Below, piece after piece: positions 12,383-25,016 of a DNA stretch of 64,000 bases. The stretch is from Aulostomus chinensis (lineage: Eukaryota; Chordata; Actinopteri; Syngnathiformes; Aulostomidae): NCBI GenBank assembly GCA_037954235.1, contig JBBMOA010000013.1, positions 24,781,192-24,845,191 on the forward strand, read 5' to 3'. A model generated the notes under the pieces. That model saw nothing but the letters and a program-made list of their open reading frames with translations, made no database searches and was not told the DNA's origin. The position numbers and the translations under genes are program-made. Within the stretch, counting starts at the first letter, position 1, and each line of letters opens with the position of its first letter.

Positions 12383-15300
12383 AGTATTTCAAGGACACTC
12401 TGAAGACCTCCCTGTGTAACTGTACTTTTGGAGGTGCTGATTTTGAAACATTTGCATTATTCGAAAGCTTCACTCGTCAGAGGGCTGGAGGAGTGACGCT
12501 GAGGTGAATGACGCAAAAATTACCTCGATATCAAGAACACCAACAGATCTTGATGGAGGAAAAATAATTTCCCCTCCCTCAAACTGGGAGGTAGGTTGTA
12601 ATTTACAAGCTGTCAAATCATAAGGGAACTAATTTTCTGTTCAGGAATACTTGTCGTCATAGAGCTCAAGGGCTTCGTTTAGTGATAAATTTTAAAACTG
12701 GCAATAGCAGTATATCATATTCGACTGGTGGGTGGTCCCTCCTCCTACAGAAAAGCATTTTTAAGCTGGAATCGTAACTGGAAGGGAAGTTCTCCTCTGA
12801 AGACGCTTCTGGGCATCTTAACACCAAACACAACAACAGTGACACTTTCCCGTCTTGATTTTTGTAGCGTTTCCTCTGTAAACGAGTTTTTGAATTGCTA
12901 ACACCTACACTACTCTTTAATCTCTTACTGCACCTCATGAGCTGGTCGATGCCCCCCCCCCCCCCCCCGTAAGTAAACAATTACTTCCTCTTAAATTTTC
13001 TATCCTGTTGAGCGACGACTGAGAAAAACAAACCTTCGTCTCCGCTGCCACGTTGAACCGATGATCAACTGTAAAACACGCAGAAAGGCTGCAGAAGTTA
13101 TGATTCACTCCCACATGCAAAGTGTGTAGCGTCCTCATCGAGCTCGAGGGCGAAAGTCATTACAGAGATCGGCTTTTTTGAAGTTTGGGGACTGACAAAT
13201 TACCTTGCTGCGCAGCAGTGGTTTGAGTGAGGCATGTCTGTCAAAGATCTGGTAAGTGTAGTGCCTAAGGCTCGGACAGGTGAGTGGGAAACAGGTAAAT
13301 GTACTCAGAAGTGAAGTGAACCTGTGTTAAGTTGGGGAAATTAAACTGCATGTTAAATTCAATCTCCTCCCTCAAGGCGGCAGCATGAGAAACCCTGAAC
13401 ATCAGGACTGCTCAGCCCGGACGTGAACAGATAACGCCCCTTAACCGGACCTGATCTTGTCACTCGTGAGTGTCCACTCATCCAGTTCTGGCTGAAGTCA
13501 CGGTTTGAGTGAGCTACGCTTTCAACCTCCTGAAGCTCCCTCTGGAGGAGCAATCAGTCTGATGAAAAACCCGCAGGACGACAGAGCAACGGTAGTGAGC
13601 AACCACTGCAGGCCCAGGTGTACCAAGGTCAGGGTACAGGACCTGCTACGTGGATGTGGCTGAGGAGGGAGAGCCTGCTGGTACCGAGCAGATGACGGGG
13701 GCCAGCCTGAACATTTACTTCCCTGCCAGTGAGGGGACGGTATGACGGCAGGTCTTGTAGGCTTCTACTTTCCTCCAGGGCTGGTACTGACCCAGTTCTG
13801 CTTCTGTACAGGACCGGGAGGCTGAATCTCGGTGCTGTGCAAGACCAGTGGTCACAGGATGGAGCTAGCCCAAGCACAGAGGTTGCTGGTGCTCCAACTC
13901 CTGCCCAGGAGGGGTTAGTCTGGCCCCCACCCATCATCCTCTCTGGCTTGGTTGAGCCTGCGGGGGCACCAAGGCCCATGTTGGCAAAGCTCTGAGGAGA
14001 CACAGACACACAAGGTTCTCCACCATGATGGCACAACTCATTCGGGAACATAAGGAGGCAATATGATAAATGGAGCACAACCCACTCCCCTTATATAAGA
14101 GAAATCCAGCGGTTCACAAACACTGTCCTGACCCCAGTATAACCCTGGACAGGCGTTTCAGCCTGGACAGCTCGATCACATCTGGAACCAGCTCCTCCAC
14201 CTCTGGCACTTAGCTACTGTAGAGCCTTTAGAACGCCTCGGTAATGAGAGAGATAGGCCAGGGTTCACCTGAGGCTTCTCAGCCTGCTTCCTCCAGAGAC
14301 TCTCCGGTCCAGCTGAGAAGTTCAGTTGTTACTTCCAACACAGAGGATACCTGCAGGCAAGGTTCGTAGTTCTCAACTGCAGGGACGACGAACGAGAACA
14401 CGCGCAAGCCCCTTCATCCTTATTGGTCTGTAGATTGCGATAAAAGGATAAACAGCCAATCTGCTGCGCCTGCTGAGCCACAACAGGTCAGGACTGTGTT
14501 TTCACAAACATGTCCTTACTTTTTACCCAGCCGCGATCAGCTGCAGGTAGTATGAAGACTATAAAATATTTCTACGTTTCAAAATTCCCCTCTGACGTTC
14601 TGATCCGGAGGAATTGTAGGATTTGACGTTTTCCACCTAATCTCAACAGGAGAGACGGAGCCAAACTCTGAATGTATGAATGAGTCATTAAAGAATTTGG
14701 CAAATCACTAAATTGTTTGCAATACTGGACTGGTGCAATTATTCTTAGTCATAGTCTCTCTATTTCATCCTTTACTGAATAACTTATTAAAAATGCTGAT
14801 AAAGGTTGAGAAGTTCAAATCAAGTTTTGCAATATATACCCAGACAGGCTTGTTGCCCCTGCCAACATTTAGTCAAAACAACTGACAACCAAAGAAATGA
14901 AAGGTACTTTTCCAAAATCATCACGCATGTCTGATCTTTTCGAGATGAATAAGAGGGAGGTGCAGCCAAAAGAAGTTTAGGTGAGTCCATATTTGCAAAA
15001 CTTGACCCCTCAAAACCCACCAGACCTGAGTCGAGCAACTCCTCTGAGTCTTTTCCACTTTACATTCGACAAAAAAAAAAAAAAAAAAAAAACCACTGTG
15101 AGTTTGTGGGTAGAGGAATGCAGCTCACATCTTTGCCATAGCAGCCGTAGAGGTAATGCACTCGCGTGTTGGCGCTTGTCGAGGTGAGCGCACCTCCCTC
15201 TCCTGTATTAATAACCGCATGTCCTATTGCTGTACCAACTGTTTTACAGGGCCAGGGTTTGCTTACGGGAAGATAGATGATGAACTCCCCACCTCTTCCT

Positions 15301-18300
15301 CTAATTTGCACAATTACTTCCCTCAATGTCTGTTTTGCTGAAGTGCTCCGAATTCATGAATGAATAACCCTCACGCACCCCCACCCGCACCCTCACCCCC
15401 ACCTCCACATATTCCCAATAGCAGCCAAAAATAAACAAACACAAATTAAAGTAAAAAGTAGTCTGGTGATTTCAAGGCCCCTCGTTTATGACCGAGAGAA
15501 CTTCATACGAGTGGAACGGTTAAAAATAGCTCTGTTCCGTATTCAGCAGTGGTGATCATGCCACGGAGTTCACCAGCACTGACAGAAGAGTCGACTGCTT
15601 GTTTTTGTGAAGAAAATGTTTATATAAGCACATCATCCGTGACAATTGACTTAAACATAGAAGGAATTATTAAGATACAGTCAACTGTCAAAATCGTGCC
15701 GTGAAAGAGAAAATCGCTGGTGATGACAATGATGGCTTCCTTTCGGTCTAATATAAACATACCAGCATGATCACTTTTTTCCCCGGGGCTAAAGTCATTG
15801 TTCCATTTTGAAAGCTCTCTCTGAATGCTTGAAATGTTCCCTTGATATTTTTTCTCCCCGCTCGTTTATTTGCTGGTATCCAGGTGATATGCCAACCTGT
15901 CACATCAAGCACAGTCGGCCTTATTTCCTCAGAGCAAAGGTCAAAACAATCGTCATGGGAGGGATGGGTGGGGGTGGAACATGTGGGGGGTTGATAGACC
16001 ACACTCAGTAGTTTAAGTTTGACATGTTAAGTACAAACTACCTGAGGAAACAGATTTTCTTAACAACACGCTGCCTCGGATACGCCTGTGACAGATTCTG
16101 ACATCTTGGCAGGAGCTTTCTGGGGAGATCCAGGAGTTCTGCGCGAAAATTGAACGTTCTTATCAGCCTAAAGGACAAACCGGGGCTGCGCCGGAAATAT
16201 CTCATCCTTCAACAAACATCTGCGAATCAGATTGAGCTTGTTTGCTTGTGCGCCAAAAAAAAAAAAAAGAGAGAGAGGCTCAAACGCTGAAAAGTTTATT
16301 TTGGTCATCCGTCCAAATTATACAAGTTAATGAATAAAGGCAAAGAGTCCAAGAATCCTCAAGTCCAAGGTGCCGTTCACTGCCACTTGGGGCCGCCAAA
16401 GTGCAAACTTGGCAGCGCCGTTTTAAAAGAATGCTCCCCTTTTCACCACATCTGTATGTTCCATTTCTTTTGTAGGACAAACACTGCGTAGCTTTCCAGC
16501 CCACTTGATCTTCACAACAACACTTATCACCAGTTACAGTACTGACCGCATGTCCAGGCCCCCGAAATTATTATATAGTACTATTAACACATGTTAACAA
16601 CACCTGTTGTTGTGGACTGAGGCTTTCTTTTTTTTCAAAACTAGACACACAGATGTATTTAAAATCACACATCCCTTTGGGTCATGAAAAAAAAAAAAAA
16701 AAAAAAAAAGAGGGCGGAAATGTACATGCCTGCAGAGACACGACCTTACATTTCTCTGCACCAGCGACGGAGTATGAGAATATCGCCCTCAATTAGATGT
16801 CCTGCAGGTTTGAACCTTGTAAACACGGTTTTACTGATCGTACATGACTTATTTTACAAAGCGTCTCGTATCTTTTTATAACGCGTCACTTTACAAGTTG
16901 TCCTGATTTCCTCTTCATACGTAATTTCCCACTGCGTTGGAATTTGGAGTCGATGCCTTTAATTGCTGTTGGTTGTGCTTTTACCGTTCTTGTCTGTGCC
17001 TTTCGACAATTACAGAGGGCAGGGAATGGTGATTTTATTTGATCACATATGAATCTGTCAAACTTTTTCACGATTGTTGAATCCTTTCGTCTAAAAAAAA
17101 AAAAAAATGTAAAAAATATTTGAAAAACAACAACAACAACAAAAACAAAAGTTTGTGAAAATTTCTCCCGCACCTAAAGTGACGTGTTCATTTAGCCAAT
17201 TTTGTCCGAAACCCAAAGCCTCATCGATGTAATCAACAACATCAAAAACAACGAAAACAAAAACTAACAGTTAGAGCTTTGATCAGTTTTGCTGGGGAAG
17301 AGACGAGACCGGACAAATCCGCCTTTCCGTCAACGAATCAATGCACTGTTCAGTTATCGCCGCTTTACGACTGATTCCATTTTACCCACTGATCTTTCGA
17401 CTATAATTCTCTCCAGCTCTTTGTTCAACTTCTGCTATTTTCATGAAAAAAAAAACCAAAACAAAAACCTTGATTTCATTGGAAAACAAGGAGGAGTAAA
17501 AGCCGAGGCTCTCGCTATGGAAAGACTTGTGTATCCGTCTGTGTGAGGCGACGATACTCCCAATCAGACTAGCTGCACTTGCCATCCCTGCCTCTCGCTA
17601 TCAAAAGTGGAATTGTAAAAATGCGGGCTGAGGCGTTGTGAGTAGAGAGAGATACAGTCAGTCTGGCAGTAGCGTTAGCATTCCCTGAAGGCATCTTAGA
17701 GAACAGTGTAGGATGAGGTTGCATAATCTGTGCCTGAGATTCATGGAAAAGAATGCCTGGTCTTTGAGAGAGACACACTGACACTTACGAGACGTGCGGG
17801 GAGAAGCATGTGAAGTAACACGCTTGGCAGCAAGATGGGTGATTGTATCAAATGGAAATTTGTACTTTAATTGATACTACTTACTAGTCGCTACAAGCTG
17901 TACTAACAAAAGAGGTAACGAAGTGGTGACTTTACATGTCTGAATTTTAATGTGGATTAGAGCGTTTGTTGCTTCAAGCATGTCTGATCAGATTAGGAAA
18001 ATGTTTGGGGATTTTCATAAATAAACTGCAACGGCTTTAACTTGGTTATTAACATAAACTGACATTTATAAATGTCAATTCTACGCTTCCTCTGATCGCC
18101 TGCCCTTTATGTAAAGCATCTAAAGCACAACAGAAGTTCTATGTATTCTTATCATAATTATCAGGTTAAATCCAAGGGAGCATTTGTCACAGTGTGAGAT
18201 TAAAAAGTACTTCGGGAAATAAAAAGGTGTCTCTGGCAGACACAAGCATTCCAGTGTTTTGCCAACTTGTGTTAATTTTGACATTATCTTTGATATGTGG

Positions 18301-20220
18301 CCTTTAATTTCTTGCTAAACGTTATTATTGCCATCACATGAAGTGCATCCTAATCCTGTTTCTATTTCAAGTCTCAGCTTATTTTTGTCAACGAAACCGC
18401 GGCTTCTAATTTTAGCCTCTCAAACTTGACCTCGTCTTTTTCTTCGCTTGTTTCTGGAAATATCATCAAATCGTGTTTTTTGCTTGTGGGAAACTGGCTC
18501 CCAACAGCAGATACTATTCACCACTACGGCCTTTTCCTCAGACGCTCTGAGACCCCGGGCTCTGAAGGCAGATGGCTGTACAGTCGTGCATTCACACGGC
18601 ACAAACTGCCCGTCCTGTGCCTCTCCTGCACGCTCTTAATAGGGGGCACTAATACACTCACGAAACAAGACACCTGTTCTCTAAAGAGCTGGCACACATG
18701 CACAGGGGAAGAGGCTGTCCTTTGATGCTTTCAGGCATCTGTGATTGAGAACAGACCGTCATGACTGTCCTGTCCCTATCGTGTGAACGCAGGATTAGAG
18801 AAAAGGGTGATATTTCCCTAATCGCTGTCATGTTGTGTTTGGCTGGCAAACGCAGGGCACTGATACCCTTCTCACTGTGGTTTCTGAGCAGCGAGCACGA
18901 GTAAAGCCTGACTTCACCTCATTTACAAAGGAAATGGAGATGCAAATACTTTTTTTTTTTTGCAGGTCACCTCTTGTTTCACGATGATAATCCAATAACA
19001 ATTATCTGCATTAATTACTCCAAAACCCCCTTTTCCACCGATACAAAAACCCACCAACATCTGGCTTTTGTCTGCAGTAGGAAAGAGCTCATTGGATCCT
19101 GGTCAAACGGTTCAGTAGACGGGTATTTATCAGGTCCGGCCTCAATCGGCACTCATCTGACCATAAAACTCAGGTGAACATGGTGATTTTTTTGCCACAT
19201 GGCATCAGGTATTTCTTTTATTCTTGGCCTCAAATTCAGCCTGTCACCACTGAAGCAGCACTCACCACCACGACACCATCCCTGTCCTCCACGCTGCTTC
19301 CTAACTCCACTGTTTTGTTTTCTGGCGCGTTCGCGACACTCAAGGTGACGCATCAGAAAACTAAGAAGCAGGACGGGCAGAGGAATACGAGAGTGCGCAC
19401 ATTTCTTTGGAACAACTTTGCTACCAAAGAAATCGCTGCTATGGCGACAATCAATGTATTTCACTAAAGGGGCTTTGAGAGATCAGTAGCAGTTTTCAGG
19501 GTTCCTGCTGGATCTTAAATTGATCCAGAGTGTTTTGACAGGTCTTAAACGTATAGGATTAAGAACTTACATCTTTGTTGCAGTAACATATCCGTAGCAG
19601 GTTAAAAGCATGAGAGGGAAACGTCAGGCTGCGAAGTACGCAGGAAAGTCAAAGCCTGTCAGTCCCCCCCAATAATTTATATGGAAATAAATCAATACAG
19701 AACCAGTACAGTGATTCTGCTCAATGTTTTTGCCAGAAACAGATTTATGTTATTCAAAGTGGTATTGAATTTTGTTTTATTAAGTCTGCAATGAGCTTCA
19801 CAAAAATGTAAACGTCACTGGAAACTTAACCTGAAACCCCTTCATGCATTTGTTCAGACCCAACGTTCACACGCACCTCCAGTTCCTACAACCCACTGGC
19901 GTGCACGTTTCTTCTCCCGGGTGAACTCCACTCACATTCAGGTGCACGAGCAACGGCTGACTTCTGACAGCACTCGCACTTCGGCATTAACGTCCCTTCA
20001 TCCGGTAGATGAGGACAGGTTGACATGGTCATGATGGACGTCTGAGAAGCGCATTTTGTTTTAAAAATGCTGTTTTCTGCCCCTTTTCTCGTTTAAATGT
20101 CATCTCATTGTTCTTTGTCCCCTGGATGAGGATCATATTTTGAGTGTTAGTTGCTTATACGGAGTTAAATCTAAGCCTGCAAGTATGCTCCTTACTCCTG
20201 TAGGCGTACCTGTCTTTCTT

Positions 20221-20247
20221 TGTGTGTGTGTGTGTGTGTGTGTGTGA
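20221..20247. repeat. (TG)n microsatellite
   Basis: About 13 TG units, with a second short TG run at 20260-20272. Confidence 0.85.
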
Positions 20248-21693
20248 GCGAACTGAGATTTGTGTGTGTGTGTTAATACCTCAAGGCTGGTTCAGTCAAA
20301 CCCAGGACTGGAATTCAAGTCAACCACAAAGGGGGGGAATTTCCACGTGCCTCTCAGTCGTCTTGTTTGGAACACAAAATTGTGCGTCATCCCGTGGCTG
20401 CATCCGCTAGCGCGCCTCACTTCCCCGTGGCTATGGGGCAAAAAGCGTTCAGCTGGCAGTGAAGTAATGCCTGACTCACACTTCAGGTAAAGACTTAATC
20501 AATTTATATCATTACAGGCCTGCTTTGAAGTTAACGCCTGGGCTTGAGCGCCACCCAGTGGTAACAACAAAGACTGATGGTGAACACAATTAACGAGGGC
20601 ATTATTGGATGAGCATCAGGAGGAATATGTTAATTAATGAGGACAATTGGGGGCATTGAAGCATCAATGCCAACATTCATGGAGAGTAAATAAAATACAG
20701 GTCAACAGAGCAGGACACACATCCACGTAGAATCCCTTCGTTTTAGGGCAAATACTGACCTCCAGCCATTCCAAATTTCAGGATTCACACACATTTTGAT
20801 TACTAATAATAAACTGGAAGGATCGTGATGCAAGGGGGGGAAAAAAAATGGCATAAATAATCCAAGTCCGGGGTCCTCAGGGTGGGCTTGAAGATTGAAG
20901 AGCCTGATTTCTCAGAGCAAAAGTCCTTCAAACCCGTCGGCCTCTGGGTCTTAATCCTTCCGTTTTAGTTTTATTATCATATTATTATCAGCAGAGCTTC
21001 TCTCTTTTGCACACAAAGAAACCTCCATGACCTTGCGTCCATTTACACATGACGGACAAACAAAAACTGACTAATGTGGTCCGATGCAACACGAATCTTC
21101 AGAAAATACTTCAGACCTCTTAACGAGAAATACACGTTGACTTGCCCCGGTACAAGAAACGCTTCTCTCTGGTTGACAGTTAAAAAAAAAAAAAAAAAGT
21201 CCAAATGTGTCACTTAAAACCAGTTTTATTCAGGTAAATGTTACAGGTTTAAAAAAAAAAAAAGAAAGAAAGAAAGAAAGAAAGAAAGCAAGATGACTTT
21301 GTTCATCTTAACAACCCATTGATATCCATCATCAGCAGCCATGCATGAAGTGACCAATAAAATACGAACAAGTTGAGTCGGCACCTGCGCTCGCAATGAA
21401 GACACCCCCCCAGCGGGCGCAGGGGTTTCGGGGTATTTCAGGTTGGATCCATAAAATACAACCGCCGACTTTTAGGATCACGGCGCCCATTTAACTGTAG
21501 TTGTTAGATGCAATCGCGTAATGCTGAAGTTATGAAGCAAAAGCTGAACGTGAAGCACGTTATCAGCAACAACAACAACAACAATAAAAAAGTCACGCAC
21601 CTTTAATCGGAACAATGACAATGATCTACCGGGCTAAACTAAAACCTAGCAACGACAAAAAAAGAGAGTGCTTTGAATACTTCTACATCAGCA

Positions 21694-21950
21694 GAGCTCC
21701 AACGACTAATCGTTAATCAACTGCAAGAAAATCAATCAGCAAGTAGTTTGATAAGTGATGAATCGTCAAGTCTTTTTTTAAGCAAAAATGTCAAACTTTT
21801 GCTGGTTCCAGACAGTAAAATAAAGGATTTTCTCTCTTGTTTTTTTAAATACATTTATGACAGACAATTCAGGGTTTTTTTGGGGGGGGGGGGGTGAGCT
21901 CTTTTTCATAATTTCTCAACATTTCATAGACCAAACAAATGATTGTGAGA
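21694..21950. mobile_element. Remnant of a teleost dispersed repeat (CAACGACTAATCG type)
   Basis: The left end reads CTCCAACGACTAATCG and the right end includes CATTTCATAGACCAAACAAA. Both resemble a familiar fish non-autonomous DNA repeat that starts AGCTGCAACGATTAGTCG and contains TTTATAGACCAAACGATTAATCG. The interior includes the typical AAGCAAAAATGTCAAAC motif. The copy is shortened and interrupted by a G run. Identification is from memory of the repeat, not a search. Confidence 0.55.
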
Positions 21951-24318
21951 GCAGCCTGCAGATGAATCCACCATGGAGAGAATCGTTTGTTCTGGCCCGA
22001 AACATCAAAAACAATGAAAGAAAAACAAACAAAAACAATGTATCAACTCATCTGAGCTTCAAAACCAGCGACAAGCAGGAACAGACGTGAAAACACCGTT
22101 GAGCTGCCATGATGGTCGATATATCAGCAAGAAAAACTATTTACAGAGGAAACGAAACCATCACATTTGACAAAAAGCCATTAAATCTGCCATTCACTCG
22201 TGAGACAGAAATAATCCTCCAAGTGTTAACTCGCTCAGATGAAGCGAGCATCTAGAATCGGGCAAATTCACAGGGGGGACTGGAATAATTCCAAATTAGT
22301 CTAGAAGCAGTAACTGCAAACGTCCTTCAACAGACGACAGGACAGCGGAATGAAGCAATCTGAAAGGTGAAAGATGGCATCCAACTGCCAACATTTGGCT
22401 TATAAAAGACATTACACGGGGCCATAAACACGAGCGCAGCGCGAGTGCATGCTTATTGTCCTCAGATACACGAGAGTGCAAAAACAATTACGGGGTTGAG
22501 TACTTTATGGGGTTTCTGTAAAGGTGACGTCACGCTGCACTAATGTAATTTTCTGATCTATACCTTATGATTATGTTGTTAAAAAAAACAAGAAAAAAGA
22601 CCCAACAAAAAAAACCCCAAGATTATCCATGTTAATGATAGGCTTGTATTTGTGTTTTAGTTCAGCAGAGCACAGCGACATACACTGGAGACGGTGCCAA
22701 CTTGTAAATGTACCGCTGGAGTTCGTTTATCTTTCCTCCCTGCTTTTAATTATTTGCGTATAATGTATGTCACTTTCAAGACAAAAATAACATCTGCGCT
22801 GGTTTTATAGAGCAAGACAAATTATGGTTATAATCACTGTGATGGCTGCGCCCCGGAGTTATGGCAGATATAAACAGTCTTGATGTGAATTCACACTTCG
22901 TACGAAGGCCTCCTGATCAGAGGGATTCCATTATTCGAAAGTTTGGATGACCCAAGAATGACGTAGACAGTGCGTTAAAAGAGGAGATGCACAGATTCTG
23001 ATGGCAATTTGGACGACAGTCGTTTTAAAAATTCCCCCTTTGTGTGCCACGGAAACAACAAAACCTCATACAAAAAAAACAAACAAACAACAACAATAAA
23101 AAAAAATCTAAAAAGAAAAGCACGATGAAAGAACCTTGAACTTTACCTTCTTTTTCGCGGACGGCGGATAAAACTGTGCATCCCTAATTGACAACATAAT
23201 AAAAAGCAAAGGCGTGCGTTCCTGGTGTGACTTCTGGTAAGAAAAGTGGTTTGAAGATATGCACCATTACCAGACTAGCGGGTGATTTCACTTGAATTTG
23301 TTTTCTTTGAGCTATTTTAATGATTACAACCGCTTATTATTGTAGAAAACAAAACAACAACAACAAAAAAAGGAACCTTTGGTCTTGTTGCAGTTGCAGG
23401 AGTTGGTACGACCACCTCGTGTGGGATAATTACATGTACAAACCAATTATGACAGCCGATGTTTAAGCGTGTTTTGCAAGCTAAAATGCTTCGGAAAGCC
23501 GGACAGAACCTACGTTTCAATAGGAAAAATATGCTGTTATGGTCCGATGACTGAGAGCTTCCCCCCGTGAGCGCCGCCATTCCTCTTTACACGACTGAAA
23601 TTCACACACATAAAGGGACTTATCTCAGTTTACAGTAGAGATATTTAAAGGCACATTCTGCAATATCTCCTATTGCATTATTGACTTTCACAAGGACACA
23701 CAGTGTCACAGACGCGAAGCACCTGAAATTAAGCTCAACCTCAGTTTTCATCGGGTTGAAGGGTGTTGGGCGGTTTAAGCCTTCACTTTTGAAAGCAGCG
23801 TGGTCAAAAGACAGCGAAATGAAGTCACGCCAATCTCACATCTACAGGGAAGGAGAGGAGTCGCCCCTGTGACCTCACATGTTCCAGCAGCAGGTGCTTC
23901 AAATATCACACACACACAGTTCAGGGATTCATACTTCACTTCTCAGTGCCCGCATGAGCAGTATCTAAACTTTGGAAACTCCTTGTGGTGTGTATCTGTA
24001 TCTATATCGATATATATTCAAAAAATGTATCGCACTCTGTTTTGTGCAAAAACAGACAGGACCTTAAGACAAACTTAAACGATGAGAATTGACTGAAAAT
24101 CTTGTTAAAAACTAAATCATTCACATGAGCAAAGCATTGGTTACCTGCAGCTGTTTGGTTCAAGAAGGAGGCGTCAGGTCAGCGGGTCTGCTGGTTGTGC
24201 GACCACTTTACTTTCCTATAGATGGAAAGATTGGCACGTGATGGGATATCTGCTAAACCTGAACCAGCGAGTTTGTGACTGAGAGATGAACCAGCTCCAT
24301 GATGCGCTTCACATCTAA

Positions 24319-24834
24319 GGGCGTATTCACACCTGCCTGGTTTCGTCCAGGTGAACTAAACCGTGTTGGGCTTTCCCCCTTGGTGCAGCTCGTGGCCAGG
24401 CGTCGAGAGCAGCAATCGCACTTGGGGCTGACAGAGCCGAACTCCAGTCGACCCAACAAGCAGGTGAACTTTGAGCCCAGCAGTTCCTGTTACCAGATGT
24501 GCTTGGTGATGTTTAGGGTTGCAGATATTGGTGATTTAATATGCCAGTATCGACCTGATGAGCAAAACTGGGCCACATTCATGCAGATCTGTCGTGAATG
24601 AAAGCAGAAACAAAGTAAATGATTTATGGCTTTTTCCAAACGTGGAAATGTCCACCTTTGTCCTGCTCCTGCCACAGACAAATCTGACAATAAACTGAGT
24701 GGATATTCTCACGCGGTTCATAAAGATGCATTTCCGTTTTCTTGGCATTTTCTCTCCATGAAGACAAACTGAACCGAGGGGGAAACGCTCCTAAAACTCA
24801 CTGGCTGGAGGTGGTGTAGGTGTGAAAAAGCCCT
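24319..24834. mobile_element. Terminal-inverted-repeat element downstream of npm1
   Basis: The left end GGGCGTATTCACACCTGCC and the reverse complement of the right end, GGGCTTTTTCACACCTACACC, match closely and enclose about 516 bp. Fish genomes carry many hAT-like or MITE repeats whose ends read CTTTCACACCTG. No transposase frame is present and no convincing target-site duplication was seen. It lies about 130 bp past the npm1 stop codon and probably overlaps the npm1 3' UTR. Confidence 0.6.
24535..24540 (-). terminator. npm1: Possible npm1 polyadenylation signal (ATTAAA)
   Basis: ATTAAA lies on the minus strand about 420 nt after the npm1 stop. It is the first common variant hexamer I noticed and sits inside the inverted-repeat element. 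No transcript evidence is available, so this is weak. Confidence 0.25.
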
Positions 24835-24962
24835 TGCAGATCATTCCAAGTCATAGTCAGTGACGCTGACACAATAAGGCTGAGTAGGAAATCTCGCTGA
24901 CTGTGCCTTTAAAAACCCTTGCAGGATACAGAACATACAAACGATCCGAAGAACAATATTTG

Positions 24963-25016
24963 TTACTTCTTCTCAATCTTCAGTGTTTGTACAAAACTCC
25001 AGAGGTCCTTGACCAC
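24963..25016 (-). CDS. npm1: npm1 coding exon 11 (last)
   Basis: Acceptor CCTCAG precedes 17 codons and TAA. They encode VVKDLWSFVQTLKIEKK, residues 280-296. It aligns with human EAIQDLWQWRKSL, but the second Trp is Phe and the tail is longer. Confidence 0.9.
   Translation of the reverse strand: MVKDLWSFVQTLKIEKK

Larger units (their letters stand above)
10379..21693. other. Intergenic DNA between fgf24 and npm1
   Basis: About 11 kb without a recognisable exon. It contains microsatellites (separate entries), homopolymer runs, and a GC-richer patch near 13370-14350. The open frames here look like chance readings: none shows a known domain or a splice-consistent structure. Confidence 0.5.
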
